Part shown: piece by piece, positions 23,794 through 35,470 of the stretch
How the letters are laid out: each line of letters starts with the position of its first letter
How positions within the stretch are numbered: position 1 is the stretch's first letter
Origin: Tuctoria greenei
Taxonomy: Eukaryota; Streptophyta; Magnoliopsida; Poales; Poaceae
DNA length: 64,000 nt
Direction: 5' to 3'
Assembly (NCBI GenBank): GCA_036927565.1
Contig: JAYESD010000001.1
Span: 73,427,751-73,491,750, forward strand
The notes under the pieces: model-generated
What the model saw: only the letters and a program-made list of their open reading frames with translations
Databases searched by the model: none
What the model was told of the DNA's origin: nothing
Position numbers and translations under genes: made by a program

Positions 23794-24504
23794 ATGGTTC
23801 AAAGAGCGTATAATGGTACCCCGTGACAAGACACTTCGGAAGAAAATCTTGGACGAAGCTCACTTGTCCAAGTATTCTATTCACCTGGGCAACAACAAGA
23901 TGTATCAAGATCTGAAAACAAGATTTTGGTTGACATGGATGAAAAGGGAAATTGCAAAGTATGTATCCGAGTGTGATACGTGTCGGCGGGTGAAAGCCGA
24001 CCACATGAGAAAAGCCGGACAGCTGCAACCATTGAGAATTCCGGCTTGAAAATGGGAGGACATCAGTATGGATTTCATCGTGGTTTTACCTCCCATGTTC
24101 CACAAGTATGATTTGATTTGGGTAATAGTCAATCACCTAACTAAATCAGCTCACTTCATTCTAGTGAATACCAATTATCATGCTCAGAAGTATGAGGAGT
24201 TATATATTGCAAGAATCATTTGCTTGCACAATGTTCCCGCCACGATTGTCTCAGATCACGGTGCATTGTTAGTTGCTCGCTTCTGGGAGCAACTGCATGC
24301 ATCATTGGGGACAAAACTGATCCGAAGCTCCGAATATCACCCGCAGACTGATGCTCAAACTGAACGGGTGAATCAAGTTCTGGAAGATATGCTACGCGCT
24401 TGCGCCATCCACCACGGTAAAAATTGGGATGATCATTTATCATTGGTGGAGTTCTCATATAACAATAGCTATCTAGCTAGCATCGAGATCGCACCGTATA
24501 AAGC
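23794..24504 (+). pseudogene. Ty3/gypsy integrase, N-terminal and core part
   Basis: Begins in the zinc-binding domain (HLSKYSIHLGNNKMYQDLK, then CDTCRRVKADH, an HHCC finger) and continues into the DDE core: SMDFIVVLP with the first Asp, IVSDHGALLVARFW with the second, and YHPQTDAQTERVNQ with the Glu. One in-frame stop sits at about 24047. The protein breaks at Ala-Pro-Tyr-Lys-Ala (24504), where another gypsy element is inserted; coding resumes at 32030. Protease, reverse transcriptase and RNase H of this element are missing because the left side joins Sirevirus gag. Confidence 0.85.
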
Positions 24505-25368
24505 TGATGTGTAGGTTTAGGCCCGATCATCCGAAAGGTAAGTCGATTGGGATGGAGAACTCGACGTTGATGATCTGCAGCACTCGAGCGGTTCGAGTAC
24601 CCCTGCAATCACTACACCATGGCTCCCTTGGTTATCAACCGTGCTGCACACGCTTGACCTCGCCAAGAAGGCTAATCCCTGCAAGCGCAACCGAGAACAG
24701 GAGCAAGAACATCGAAGACACGATCTGAAATCGTGAAGTTGGGGTCTCATAAACCGTAGAATGTCGATATTACTGATCTAAGAAAAACCCACCGAATATG
24801 ACCAGCGGCTGCAGTATTAAAAGGCTAGGTTTCGGCCAAAACACGATTAGACACGTCCCTAATGGACTCTTACGGGATACAAGGTCCAAAGGTCCGATTC
24901 GGTGGTGCAACACCAGACAGAAATCTGGACTCGACTTGTTTTGATGATTCCTAATGACTCCGGAAAACTTTTGACGTGGAACCAGAACAATTGGAATGTT
25001 TATCTTCTCCTCTTTCTGTGCATATGTAGAACATCGAAAACAGAGTCCGTATACCTCTTCGGTGTCCATTTTAAGGTCGACTACTCCTGGACTCCGAGTT
25101 GAACTCGAGTCCGAGTTGTAAACTGCTTCCATCAACTTGTCGACGTCTCAGCTGGTTCTCCATGCTCCCAAGGCCTCTTTACTTCACTTGTTGATCTTCT
25201 CCATTATTCCTAATAATGATTAAATCATCACATAGCAATCTATTCTCGAACTCACATGCAAAAGAAGTTAGGAGCGAGTTCACCTGCTGATTTATTAACC
25301 GTGCTCGTGCTCTTGTGATTGGTCCTTGCATTTCAATGTGTGTCTCCGTTGTTGTGATGTACTCATCA
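24505..25368 (-). repeat. 3' LTR of the nested gypsy element
   Basis: Starts, on the minus strand, TGATGAGTACATCAC after the purine tract and ends CCTACACATCA. The last 190 bases or so of the polyprotein frame lie inside this LTR. Confidence 0.92.
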
Positions 25369-26243
25369 TCCTCCCCCTCTTGAATTGGAGTCGTCCTCGA
25401 CTCAAGTTCATCTTCTTCTCCCAAGTATGGTCGCAAATCATATATGTTAAATGTAGGACTAACACCAAAATCGGGAGGCAATTCAATCTTATATGCATTA
25501 TCATTAATATTATCAACAATCTTAAAAGGACCAGCAGCTCGTGGCATAAGTTTAGATTTTCTCAAGTCGGGAAATCGTTCTTTTCTCAAATGTAACCACA
25601 CCAAATCACCCGGTTCAAGTTTTACTTCTTTTCTACCTTTACTACCTACAATCTTATACTTCTCATTCATCATTTCAATATTTTTCTATGTAGTTTCATG
25701 CATCTTAAGAATGAATTCAGATCGTTGTGTAGCATACAAATTTATAGTTTCAGGAGGAGACAAAGGTAGTAAATCAATAGGAGCACGGGGATTGAAACCA
25801 TACACTACCTGGAATGAACTTACCTTTGTTGTGGAGTGAACGGATCTGTTGTAACCAAATTATATATGTGGGAAACACTCCTCCCACAACTTCAAATTTG
25901 TTTTCAAGACAGCCCGTAACATAGTAGATAAAGTACAATTAACTACCTCGGTTTGTCCATCCGTTTGTGGGTGACATGTAGTTGAAAACAGCAACTTGGT
26001 TCCCAATTTATACCACAAAGATCTCCAAAAATAAATTAAAAATTTTGCATCGCGGTCAGAAACAATGGTATTTGGCACACCATGTAAACGGACAATTTCC
26101 GTCATAAATAAATCAGTAATGTGTGAGGCATTATCATGCTTATGAAAAGGTATAAAGTGTGCCATTTTGGAGAAACGATCAACAACTACAAAAATTCTAT
26201 CCCTCCCCCTCTTAGTCCTAGGCAATCCCAAAACAATGTCCAC
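25179..26243 (-). pseudogene. Nested gypsy integrase core and C-terminus
   Basis: The integrase core (25860-26243) shows FVVVDRFSKMAHF, IVSDRDAKF and CHPQTDGQTE, the D-D-E catalytic residues. The C-terminal domain (25179-25673) shows GDLVWLHLRKERFPDLRKSK, NIYDLRPYLGEED and GPITRARARLINQQV. No chromodomain is evident. The frame runs about 190 bases into the 3' LTR before its stop, a feature known for CRM-clade (centromeric) chromoviruses. The two parts are separated by a disrupted stretch at about 25674-25860. Integrase inserts element cDNA into the chromosome. Confidence 0.85.
25369..25380 (-). promoter_or_regulatory. Polypurine tract
   Basis: On the minus strand AGAGGGGGAGGA directly precedes the 3' LTR; it primes plus-strand DNA synthesis. 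Confidence 0.85.
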
Positions 26244-26255
26244 AGAAATATCCTC

Positions 26256-27172
26256 CTAAGGTACACTAGGAACACGAAGAGGCATATAAAGACCATGTGG
26301 GTTAAGGCGAGACTTAGGTTTATTGCAAGTAGTGCATCGTGACACGTAGTGATCGACATCATGCCTCATATTTGGCCAAAAGAAGTGTGTGGACAGCACA
26401 TCTTCAGTTTTCTTCACTCCAAAATGTCCCGTCAAACCTCTTCCATGTGCTTCCTGCAAAAATAATAGACGAACGGAGCTAGTTGGAACGCATAGCTTGT
26501 TAGCACGATAGAGGAGACTCTCTCGCAACACATATTTATTCCAAGTTCTTCCTTCTCTACAATTTTCAAAAGCATCTTTGAAGTCCAAATCAGTAGGATA
26601 TGACACTTTTATTGTTTCCAAACCAAAGATTTTATGATCAAGTTGGGACAGCATGATATAACACCTAGATAATGCATCGGCAATGACATTTTCCTTCCAT
26701 TTCTTATGCTTAATGATGTATGGAAATGACTCTACGAACTCAATCCATTTAGCATGTCGTTTATTCAGATTGGCTTGACACTTAAGATACTTCAATGATT
26801 CATGATCCGAATGTATGACAAACTCCTTAGACCAAAGATAGTGTTGCCAAGTTTGTAATACTCGCACTAAGGCATACAATTCCTTCTCATAAGTGGAATA
26901 ATTCAGAGAAGGACCATGAAGTTTTCCACTAAAGAAAGCAACGGGTTTACCTCCTTGTATGAGAACGCCCCCAATACCAATGCCACTTGCGTCGCATTCT
27001 AGCTCAAAGGTCTTGTCAAAATCAGGAAGTCGTAGCAATGGTGCTTGTGTAAGCTTCAATTTGAGAGCATCAAAAGCTAGTTGCTGCTGTTCGCCCTATC
27101 GAAATGGCACTCCCTTCTTCGTTAGCTCATGTAGAGGTGCTGCAATGGTGCTGAAGTCCCGCACAAAGCGCC
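26256..27172 (-). pseudogene. Nested gypsy RNase H and integrase zinc finger
   Basis: RNase H of the gypsy type: LECDASGIGIGGVL is present as ECDASGIGIGGVL, then YSTYEKELYALV, HSDHESLKYL and DALSR, holding the acidic active-site residues. It is followed by the integrase HHCC finger (GLTGHFGVKKT ... CTTCNKP). The region upstream of the Met at 27059 is also coding (VRDFSTIAAPLHELTKK) but has stops at about 27174 and 27098. Confidence 0.88.
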
Positions 27173-27173
27173 G

Positions 27174-28217
27174 TTAAGAACCAGCAAGACCAAGAAAACT
27201 ACGAAACCGCGTGACGGTTGTTGGGGCTGGACAGCTGGTGATTGCTTCAATTTTTGCTTTATCCATCTCAATTCCATGCGAGGAGACAACATAGCCAAGA
27301 AACGAGACTCGATTGGTGCAAAAGACGCACTTTTCGAGGTTACCAAACAAACGTGCATCTCTCAAAACAGTAAAAACAGCACATAAATGATCAAGATGTT
27401 CATCATATGACTTGCTATAAATGAGGATATCATGGAAGTAAACTACCACAAATTGTCCAGTGAAAGCACGTAAAACCTCGTTTATTAAACGCATAAAGGT
27501 GTTGGGTGTAGTAGTTAAACCAAAAGGCATGACAAACCACTCATAAAGTCTAAACATGGTTTTAAATGCAGTTTCCCATTTATCTCCTAGTGCCATTCTA
27601 ATTTGGTGGTAACCACTACGCAAGTCAATTTTCGTGAAGATGATAGCACCACTCAATTCATCAAGCATGTCAACTAAGTGAGGAATAGGATAACGATATC
27701 GAATGGTGATGTTATTAATCGCTCGACAATCAACACACATGAGCCAACTACCATCTTTCTTAGGAAACAAAAGAACAGGAAAGGAACAAGGGTTAAGGCT
27801 TTTACGAATGTACCCGCGGTCCAAAAGATCTTGGACTTGTCGCTGAATTTCCTTAGTTTCTTGTGGATTCGCCCTGTATGCTGCACGATTTAGCAAACTT
27901 GCTCCTGGAATCAAATTGATCTTGTGTTCAATGCCTCTCATCAGATGTAAACCAGGGGGTATCTCGGAGGGAAACACATCCTGAAACCCCTGCAAAAGGT
28001 TAGCAACAGCAAGGGGCAATGCAATAGACAAATCATGAAGTGAAAACATGGCTACTTTGCAAACTAAAGCATAGCACATTCCATTAGCATCGAATAAATC
28101 AGCAAGGTCAGGTTTAGTTGCGAGCAACGATGGTGATTTTAACTTAATGACTTGCTGTTTTTTAGATTCTAATTTTGTTGCTTTGCCATCACGAATTTTA
28201 CTCTTCTCAAAATGCAA
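27174..28217 (-). pseudogene. Nested gypsy reverse transcriptase, active-site Asp lost
   Basis: The reverse transcriptase domain runs from FPSEIPPGLHLMRGIEHKI through LFPKKDGSWLMCVDCRAINN, FTKIDLRSGYHQIRMA and FVMPFGLTTTPNTFMRLIN. The active-site motif reads VVVYFHDILIYS: the first of the two adjacent Asp residues is His, which should abolish polymerase activity. The domain ends FLGLAGS at an in-frame stop where family members continue. N-terminal to it lies the protease-to-RT linker. This enzyme copies element RNA into cDNA. Confidence 0.92.
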
Positions 28218-28286
28218 ACTTTAACAGGAGTCATGGGGAGCAAAATGATTTTCCTTCCTTTATGCATACGAGTATATTTATTAGTT

Positions 28287-29186
28287 TTACCATGATGAAT
28301 AGTATATGTATAAAATTCCAAGGACGACACAATAAAAGAGAACAAGCATCCATAGGACGACATCAAAATCAGCAAAATCATGGTAAGAACCAATTGAAAA
28401 ATGTATTCTGGCTGTTTGTGTTACCCAAACCTTACCGTTGTTGTTGAACCATTGAATGTGGTATGGATGAGAGTCTGCTCTTGTTGTCAAACAAAGTTTC
28501 TTGACGACGTCCGTGTTCACCAAGTTATTGCAGCTACCTTCATCAATTATATTGTGTACACGGCAGTCCTTGACGACGAGAAACATGTGAAAGAGGTTGT
28601 GTCGTTGTAGCTTGTCTTCGGTCTCCACTTTGGAGCTCAAGGCACGCTGCACAATGATGCTCCTATAATTCTCCATTGACGTTTTACCAAGTACCTCTTC
28701 CTTGGTGTGTTTGTCATTTGGATCTGTAAAGTCAGTAGCAAGAGAATATTCATCTTCAACATCCGAAGTACTATCATACCCACCATCGTCGCGTGCTATG
28801 TATGCTCGTTTGCTCGGGTAGTCTCTCATCATATGACCAAGTCTCTGGCAGCGGTGACACTTAATGTCAGAAGTACGACCCGTAGAAGGAGTGGACGACG
28901 AAGGCTTGAATGATGTCGCCTTGTTGCCATCCGGCACGCGAGAAGGTGGAGCAGCAGGTATAGTTCGTTGGCCGCCTTTAGATGGTGTAGTCGCTTTATG
29001 GGGGGTCAAAGATGGTGCTGTTTTGGATGGTGTAGACGTCGAACGCGGCGTGAAGTTGCTCCTCATGCGTTGTTGCTGTTGTTGTCGGCCCTGCAATTCA
29101 TTTTCTACCAACATAGCAAGCTGAAGCAATTTGTTAGCAGTATCATATTCCTTGTAATCAACAATGTCCTGAATTTCACGCCTCAA
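28287..29186 (-). pseudogene. Nested gypsy gag C-terminus, zinc knuckle and protease
   Basis: Starts in the capsid C-terminus (MRREIQDIVDYKEYDTANKL), then a Ser/Thr/Pro-rich linker, then a zinc knuckle CHRCQRLGHMMRDY in which the last Cys is Tyr, so metal binding is probably lost. An aspartic protease follows with DEGSCNNLVN where the family has Asp-Gly/Ser-Gly-type sequence. The frame is lost near 28290 before the reverse transcriptase. Confidence 0.82.
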
Positions 29187-29901
29187 CCCCCATTAAAACG
29201 AGCTATTTTATCATCCATGTCCTCTACTACCCCACAACTCAGCATACCCTTTTGTAACTCTTGATAATATTCATCTACGGACATGCTACCTTGGTCTAAG
29301 CGCTGCAATTTTTTGCGAAGGTCCCGCTGAAAAGATCGAGGAATAAATAGAACACGCGTAGCTCCCTTTAATCTATCCCATGTTGGAGGATCAGTTCTAG
29401 TTTTAACAAGTTCATTCCACCATATGATAGCAAAGTCCTTAAACTCACTAGTGGCTTGACGAACTCTATGTTGTTCAGGAACAAGATGGGCATTAAATTT
29501 TTGCTCTATTGTCATCTCCCAATCAAGATAAGCTTCAGCATCGTAAGCACCAAAAAATGGGGTATAGTAAATTTCACTTTAGCAAAAGGATCATCAGGAG
29601 GACGATTATAATTGCTATAATGATTATTACCTCACATACCTCGACGATAAAGTGGTAGTCTTGGCTGATTGTTGTGATCTTCCATATCCTCATAAGCATT
29701 GTCTCCATGTCTTCTGGCGAGAGGCAACCGAGCCTCAAAAGTATTCTTCCGAAGAGCAAGGTCATCAATTTGGCGAGTCAAGTTCGCCAATGACTCCTCT
29801 GTTGCTGCATTGTATTTGGCGAACATAACCTTTATGGTCTTCATCATATGACGTAACTCAACATATTGAACACATTCGTCATCATTGTCTTCTCCTGCCA
29901 T
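29183..29901 (-). pseudogene. Nested gypsy gag N-terminus and capsid
   Basis: Starts at Met 29901 (MAGEDNDDECVQYVELRHMM); the first part ends RLPLYRRGM at about 29635. A disrupted stretch (about 29520-29630) joins the retrotransposon gag domain (MTIEQKFNAHLVPEQHRVRQ, WWNELVKT, RRDL-type FQRDLRKKLQRLDQGSMSVD). Gag builds the particle. Confidence 0.85.
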
Positions 29902-31152
29902 TGTTAGTAGGAAACAAAATACAACAAAAATATGTTATCCCTATCAACTATAGTGAAAATGTGAAAGGTGGAAGAAAAACAATCTCTCTCGCTCAAGCGT
30001 CTTACCATGGTCTTAAAAGTGTTCTGACTGACACAGCAGGTGGTGTGGACGGTGAGATGAACCAATGAAGCGTGGGGTGATTGCAAAGGTATCTGTTATA
30101 CTCAAGAGAAAGGTGGAGCTTGGATGGCACAATATGTTGGCTAATAAGCAAAAATCGTTAACATGTAAACAAAGTTGAATAAGTATTCAATGTAGGAAAC
30201 TGTTGTTGGTCAACCAAGTGCTCTATGGCCTAGCACAACACAAGGAAGTAGCAAGGCAAAATAAAGACAGAATGATATAACCAACAATTGCAGCACAAGT
30301 AGTCTAGGTCAATGGCTTTAATATGCGTGCCCTTCACTATTTTTTTTCTTTTTTGTATTTTTTTTTCGATATTTTTTCATTACTCAGGAGCACAAAGATA
30401 TGAAGCACACAAATTTGCAGCTCAATTAGATGTAATATGCGGCCTATAGAAAATCAAGAGGATTCTTTAAAATTCGTGCTGAAACTTCGGAGGCCGGATA
30501 GCCTATATTCCGAGGTGAATTTGGGCAATATAATTTCGCCGAATGCAGCCACGCAGCGCAAAACCAGATGCAAAATTTCGCGTAGATGAATTTGAAAAAA
30601 AATCGCCCGATTTTGAGTTCGTATGCGAAAGTTATAGCTGTTTTAAGGTAGGCTGTCCGAGTTACGATTTTTAGATGTTGATTCCAACTAAGTTTGAGAA
30701 CAAAACTCGCAATCGGATATGAAAACGATCGGGAATTTGCACAGAAACTAATGGGGTGGTGTGTGATGATTTAAGGATGAGTGGCACAAAGGTTTGTCAC
30801 CTAATCTAGGGCTGGTGATGCGGGAGTTCTCGCAAGGCGGCTAGTCAGGGCAAATCGATGAACGTCGTGGATCACTTAGTTTTTTAGGGATTGTGGAATA
30901 GTTATCGAACAGCAAGAAAACAAGGATGAAACACGATAACTAGGACCCAAAACAAAAAGCTAAACCAGCAACAAGACTCGACAACACGAATGCAAACTCA
31001 ACAATGCAAGCTAAAAAACGAAATTGCAGGCACTATAGTCTAGGAAGCGGGATAAACGATCCAATTTTTTTGTGGCTTTTCTGTGTACTCTAGGTAAGAA
31101 ACAAAATCGATCTAATATAAGTAAAACAAAGATACCTCACGGGCAAACTTGA
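29902..31152. other. Untranslated leader of the nested gypsy element
   Basis: Lies between gag and the primer site; AT-rich, no coding frame. A T-run (about 30340-30365) is the only notable feature. Confidence 0.6.
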
Positions 31153-31153
31153 T

Positions 31154-31166
31154 ATCTGATACCAGT
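31154..31166 (-). promoter_or_regulatory. Primer-binding site of the nested gypsy element
   Basis: On the minus strand ACTGGTATCAGAT directly follows the 5' LTR end; it fits the 3' end of initiator Met-tRNA. Confidence 0.85.
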
Positions 31167-32029
31167 TGATGAGTAGGTTTAGGCCCGATCTTTCGAAAGG
31201 TAAGTCGATTGGTGTGGATAACTCGATGTTGATGATCCGAGGCACTCGAGCGGTTCGAGTACCGCTGCAATCACTACACCATGGATCCGTTGGTTATCAA
31301 CCATGCTGCAGACGTTTGACCTTGCCAAGAAGGCTAATCCCTACAAGTGCAACCGAGAACATGAGTAAGAACGTCAAAGATACGATCCGAAATCGAAAGT
31401 TGGGGTCTCACAAACCTTAGAACAACGGTATTATTGATCTAAGCAAAACCCACCAAATATGACCGGCGGCTGCAGTATTTAAAGGCTAGGGTTCAGCCAA
31501 AACTCTATTAGACACGTCCCTAATGGAATCTGACGGGATACAAGGCCCAAAGGCCCGATTCGGTGGCACGGCACAGGACAGAAATCTGGACTCGAATAGT
31601 TTCAATGATTCCTAATTACTCCGGAGGAATTTCTAAGTGGGACCAGAACCATTGGAAACTTTATCTTATCCTCTTTCCGTGCATATGTAGAACGTCAAAA
31701 ATGGAGTCAGTATGCCTCCTAGGCGTCCGTTTTAAGGTGGAATGCTTCTAGACTCCGAGTTGAACTCGAGTCCGAGTTGTAAACTGCTTCCATCAACTTG
31801 TGGACGTCCCAGCTGGTTCTCCATGCTCCCAAGGCCTCTTTCCTTCACTTGTTGATCGTCTTCATTATTACTAAAAACAATTAAATCATCACATAGCAAT
31901 CTATTCTCGATCTCACATGCAAAAGAAGTTAGGAGCAAGTTCACCTGCTGATTTATTAACCGTGCTCGTGCTCTTGTGATTGGTCCTTGCATTTCAATGT
32001 GTGTCTCCGCTGTTGTGATGTCCTCATCA
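31167..32029 (-). repeat. 5' LTR of the nested gypsy element
   Basis: Starts, on the minus strand, TGATGAGGACATCAC and ends CCTACTCATCA. It contains a decayed copy of the polyprotein tail (MQGPITRARARLINQQ) because the 3' coding end lies within the LTR. A TTTAAATA core-promoter-like box is near 31476. Confidence 0.92.
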
Positions 32030-32690
32030 GAAGCTCTCTACGCCCAGAAAATTTGCACACCACTCAACTGGTGTGAATCCGGCGAGCGAGTGATATATGG
32101 CATTGATCTTGTAAACGAAGCCGAGGAACGAGTGCGAGTAATTCATGCTTGCTCAATCCCCGTAGAAAAGGTATGCAGATAATAGATGTTGAACTCTTCC
32201 TATTGACACCGGAGACCATGTTTATCTCTTTGTCTCTCCGATGAAAGGGATACATCGTTTCAGAGTAAAAGGAAAGCTTGCTCCGAGATTCATTGGTACG
32301 TTCGCCGTCACTGAAAAATGGGGACCCGTGTCTTATCATTTGAAATTACCAGCATTACTAGCTGGAATTCATAATGTGTTCCACATATCTCAGATACGGA
32401 AGTGCCTTAAATCCCCAGCTGAAATCCACACCGAAGTCCTTAAAGCTTGCGATTCGGATCTCACTTATTCAGAGTATCCGATCCGGTTTATCAATGAAAA
32501 GACTCGCACCACAAGAAACCGGACTTTGTACTTGTACAAGGTATTGTGGAGTAAACATACCACTGAAGACGCAACATGAGAAAGTGAGGACTATCTCTGA
32601 TCAAATTATCAGATTTGTTATCATCTCACATCCGGTAATCTTTTTACCTCCATCTCTTTCATTTATAATCTCGGGATGAGATTCATTAAA
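32030..32690 (+). pseudogene. Outer gypsy integrase, C-terminal part
   Basis: Resumes exactly where 24504 breaks off: EALYAQKICTPLNWCESGER follows the Ala-Pro-Tyr motif of the family. Frames shift near 32170, then KGIHRFRVKGKLAPRFIG, HNVFHISQIRKCLKSP, DLTYSEYPIRF and LWSKHTTEDATWE mark the GPF/GPY module and the chromodomain-like tail of a chromovirus-type integrase. It ends close to the polypurine tract. Confidence 0.88.
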
Positions 32691-32700
32691 GGGGAAGGGG
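32688..32700 (+). promoter_or_regulatory. Polypurine tract of the outer gypsy element
   Basis: AAAGGGGAAGGGG directly before the LTR start TGTAAAATCCC. Confidence 0.9.
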
Positions 32701-35470
32701 TGTAAAATCCCTAAAATTCATAGTTCAAAGTTCAGATAGAAGAATTAAAAATTTGAAATGGGAAAAAGAAATAATAAGGAACTGGGAAAATGAAAGTGAT
32801 TTAAACTCTACAAGGGGGAAAATAAAAATTGAAAATAGCTCTTGTTCAAAAGTGGTTAAAACATAGAATTGAGTTAACAAATAGCTTTCCTATATTTCAA
32901 ATAATGTCTCTTCCAAAATTCAGAAATTTTGATGTCCAGTTGCTATTTAATTCAGTGGCTCAAATGAATACAATTCAAATTCAAATTCAAAATTTTGAAT
33001 TCAAATTGAACTTTGTCAAATCAATAATTTGAATTTAGAATCAAACTTTACATCTTTGATTTGGTCTCCCCACAAAAATCTAGATTTTTTTGGATAATTA
33101 TTTGTGGGAGAATTGAAGGACCAAAGAAGATAGAGTTGAAGGGAATTGTCGGACCCACTGGTCAGCTTCACAGAACAAAGGAACCCGCGCCCCGACAGCT
33201 CGCCAGCGGCAAGCAGCTGCGTGGCAAGGTGTTTGCATGCTCTCTCCACTCTCTTCACCTTTATCCTCACCTCTCTGGCCGAAGGGGAAGAGCAAGTGTA
33301 GTCCTCTGTTTATTTCTTCTCTCCTGAGCACACACCATTTTAATTCAAACTTTTTCATTTCCAAATAATTCCAGATTTTAAGCAAACTTCAAAAATCAAT
33401 TACTCCTAGTATACTTGCTCAAATAATTTCAAATAAATTCTGGTAAACTCCACTTGATCTAAATTTTGCAGTGATGCAATTTGTTGGACAGGAAAATCCC
33501 AGAATGTTTATATTTAATTCCTTTGAGCTAACTGTTTGGGAAATTAATTACTTCTGTTTGATCATTCGAAAATTCCCAATTTTGGTCAGAATATTTATTG
33601 TCATACACTTGATATCCTGTAAAAATTTCAAGTTCATTGGACCTCATTTACTGGACCAAACAGTGTGCAAATCCCCAATGTTCATAGAAAATTAAGAAAT
33701 GTACAGAAACATTTCCAGATTTTATCCCAAACTTTTAATATAAATTTCTCCCTGTAAGAAGCTCAGAAAATTATAAAAAAAACTATCCTAGGATTAGTGA
33801 GACCTCCTCTACTATGATCATCAACTGTTAGCCATGACAGAGCTCCATATTGAATACCAAATTTCAGAAAATTCTTTTATTGTTGGAATTTTAGAGACAA
33901 CAAGCTTACTTAAAAATCTCCAATTCTTTGTACAGATCTTGCCCATAGTACCTAGTATCCACAGTAAAAATCACAAAGCTAATTAAAATAATTTAGCAAC
34001 ATAAAATGTATTTAGAAGTTGATTCATATAGTTCTATGTCACTTATATACTTTCATATTATGCACATCATATAGTGACTAAGATCGAGGAGGAGCCCAAG
34101 GCATTGGGAAGAAGACTCCCTGAGACTAAATTTGAATCTGACTTGCAGCAAGGCAAGCTCTGGTTTGCATTTATGAGATTTTGCAAAGTTTTCATTTGTA
34201 TAACTATTAAGCCTATAGTTTGAATTGCATTATGTCTAAGGTGTATGGATACACCAATTGCATGACCCACAATCCCATGGAGTATTTGGGTAGCTGTATA
34301 GCTCGATGTGTAGAATGGCCATACTAATGTTATATGGAATACGGTAGAAGTTGAGTAGTTGGTATGTACTCGCAAGATAGAGTTACCTTCACATGAGATT
34401 GGTTTATGTTGAGAATGGCATATGATTATTAATTTGAGACCGGGCAGTGACGTAGGAAGCAGGGAGACATGGTCTCACGTGCATAGCACTGCTTGTATTG
34501 ATTGAGGACCGATCCGTGTGCGCCCTCGCTGAGCAAGTTTGAACTGTACCGGATGCATACTGGTTATATGAGAACCAAGAAACTGATGTAATTGGTTAAC
34601 CTGTGTGTCGAGGCTTATCCTACCATTCTATTGGTGTGGGTTGTCGGTAGTAATGTGTAAATATGTCGGCGGGCACAGAGACGCTCCGCGCGGGGACATT
34701 CTGGCCATTACAAAAGGACTGGTTCAGCATTTGGGTTTCCTTTGAAAGGTTGTTGCATACAATAGAGTATTGAAGTGTCATTCGCTCCAGTTCCAAAACG
34801 GGTGTATGTGACATGTTATCCGGGTGTCTACTGAATGCAATCACCGTCCACCGCTTGTTCACTATGTCATGACATAGTAAATATTGAAGAAGCCAGAAGA
34901 ATACAATGTATTGAATTATAATTGTTTTGCAACCATGCTTGCTTTAGTATATTGCTCACTAAAGTTACATCTCTGAACATTTAATTTAATGCTAATAACT
35001 TGAAAGTAAGGATCAACTTATAGGCGAGTCGTTTATGCAATATCACTGCCTATGTTTACGTATCCTTGCATGTATAGTTCCATGTTTAGGTGAGACAGTT
35101 AAGTCTTGCTGAGCCTTCGTGCTCACGGTTATGATATTAAGTTGTTTGCGGGTGAGACGTATGAGGAAGGGCCCGAAGATGAGGCGATGCCCCCGTCGGG
35201 GTATACCGCCGAGTGGGAGCCTCGCACACCGCCGTGACCGTTGTGTGCTGCTAGTGTGTAGCGTCTACGAGTTGGACGGCTGCACTTTTGCATAGCTAGG
35301 CTGAGAGTTTAGCTATGAGTATGACTTTTGCTGTATATTATGTATTGTAAAAGACTTCCGCAGATTCTAGAATAAAACTTTGTATTTTTTTGTATTTTTT
35401 TCGTGTGTGTTGGGTGCCGCATCGCATGACACCACCCTCTGTGATTCCTGGATTGATACTGTAAATTTAT
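32701..35470 (+). mobile_element. 3' LTR of the outer gypsy element
   Basis: Starts TGTAAAATCCCTAAAATTC after the polypurine tract. From about 33950 to 35455 it aligns, inverted, with 13985-15650. The GC-rich part here (33140-33300) is much shorter than in the LTRs at 13966 and 51771. The right edge is approximate, inferred from the aligned LTR end. Short frames inside are not genes. Confidence 0.8.

Larger units (their letters stand above)
24505..32029 (-). mobile_element. Complete, decayed Ty3/gypsy retrotransposon, 7.5 kb
   Basis: Both LTRs (24505-25368 and 31167-32029, about 863 bp, TGATGAG to CATCA), polypurine tract, primer site and all coding domains are present on the minus strand. 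It interrupts the integrase of the plus-strand element. Flanking bases AAAGC and GAAGC are a near-perfect 5-bp target duplication. The two LTRs differ at roughly one base in ten over the first 260 bases by eye, so the insertion is old. Confidence 0.92.

Noticed and set aside
24585..24605. tRNA-like B-box (GGTTCGAGTACC)
   Set aside because: No A-box or cloverleaf around it; it lies in an LTR and recurs in the partner LTR.
32829..33385. Short open frames in the outer gypsy LTR
   Set aside because: They lie inside an LTR, overlap on both strands and have no similarity to known proteins.
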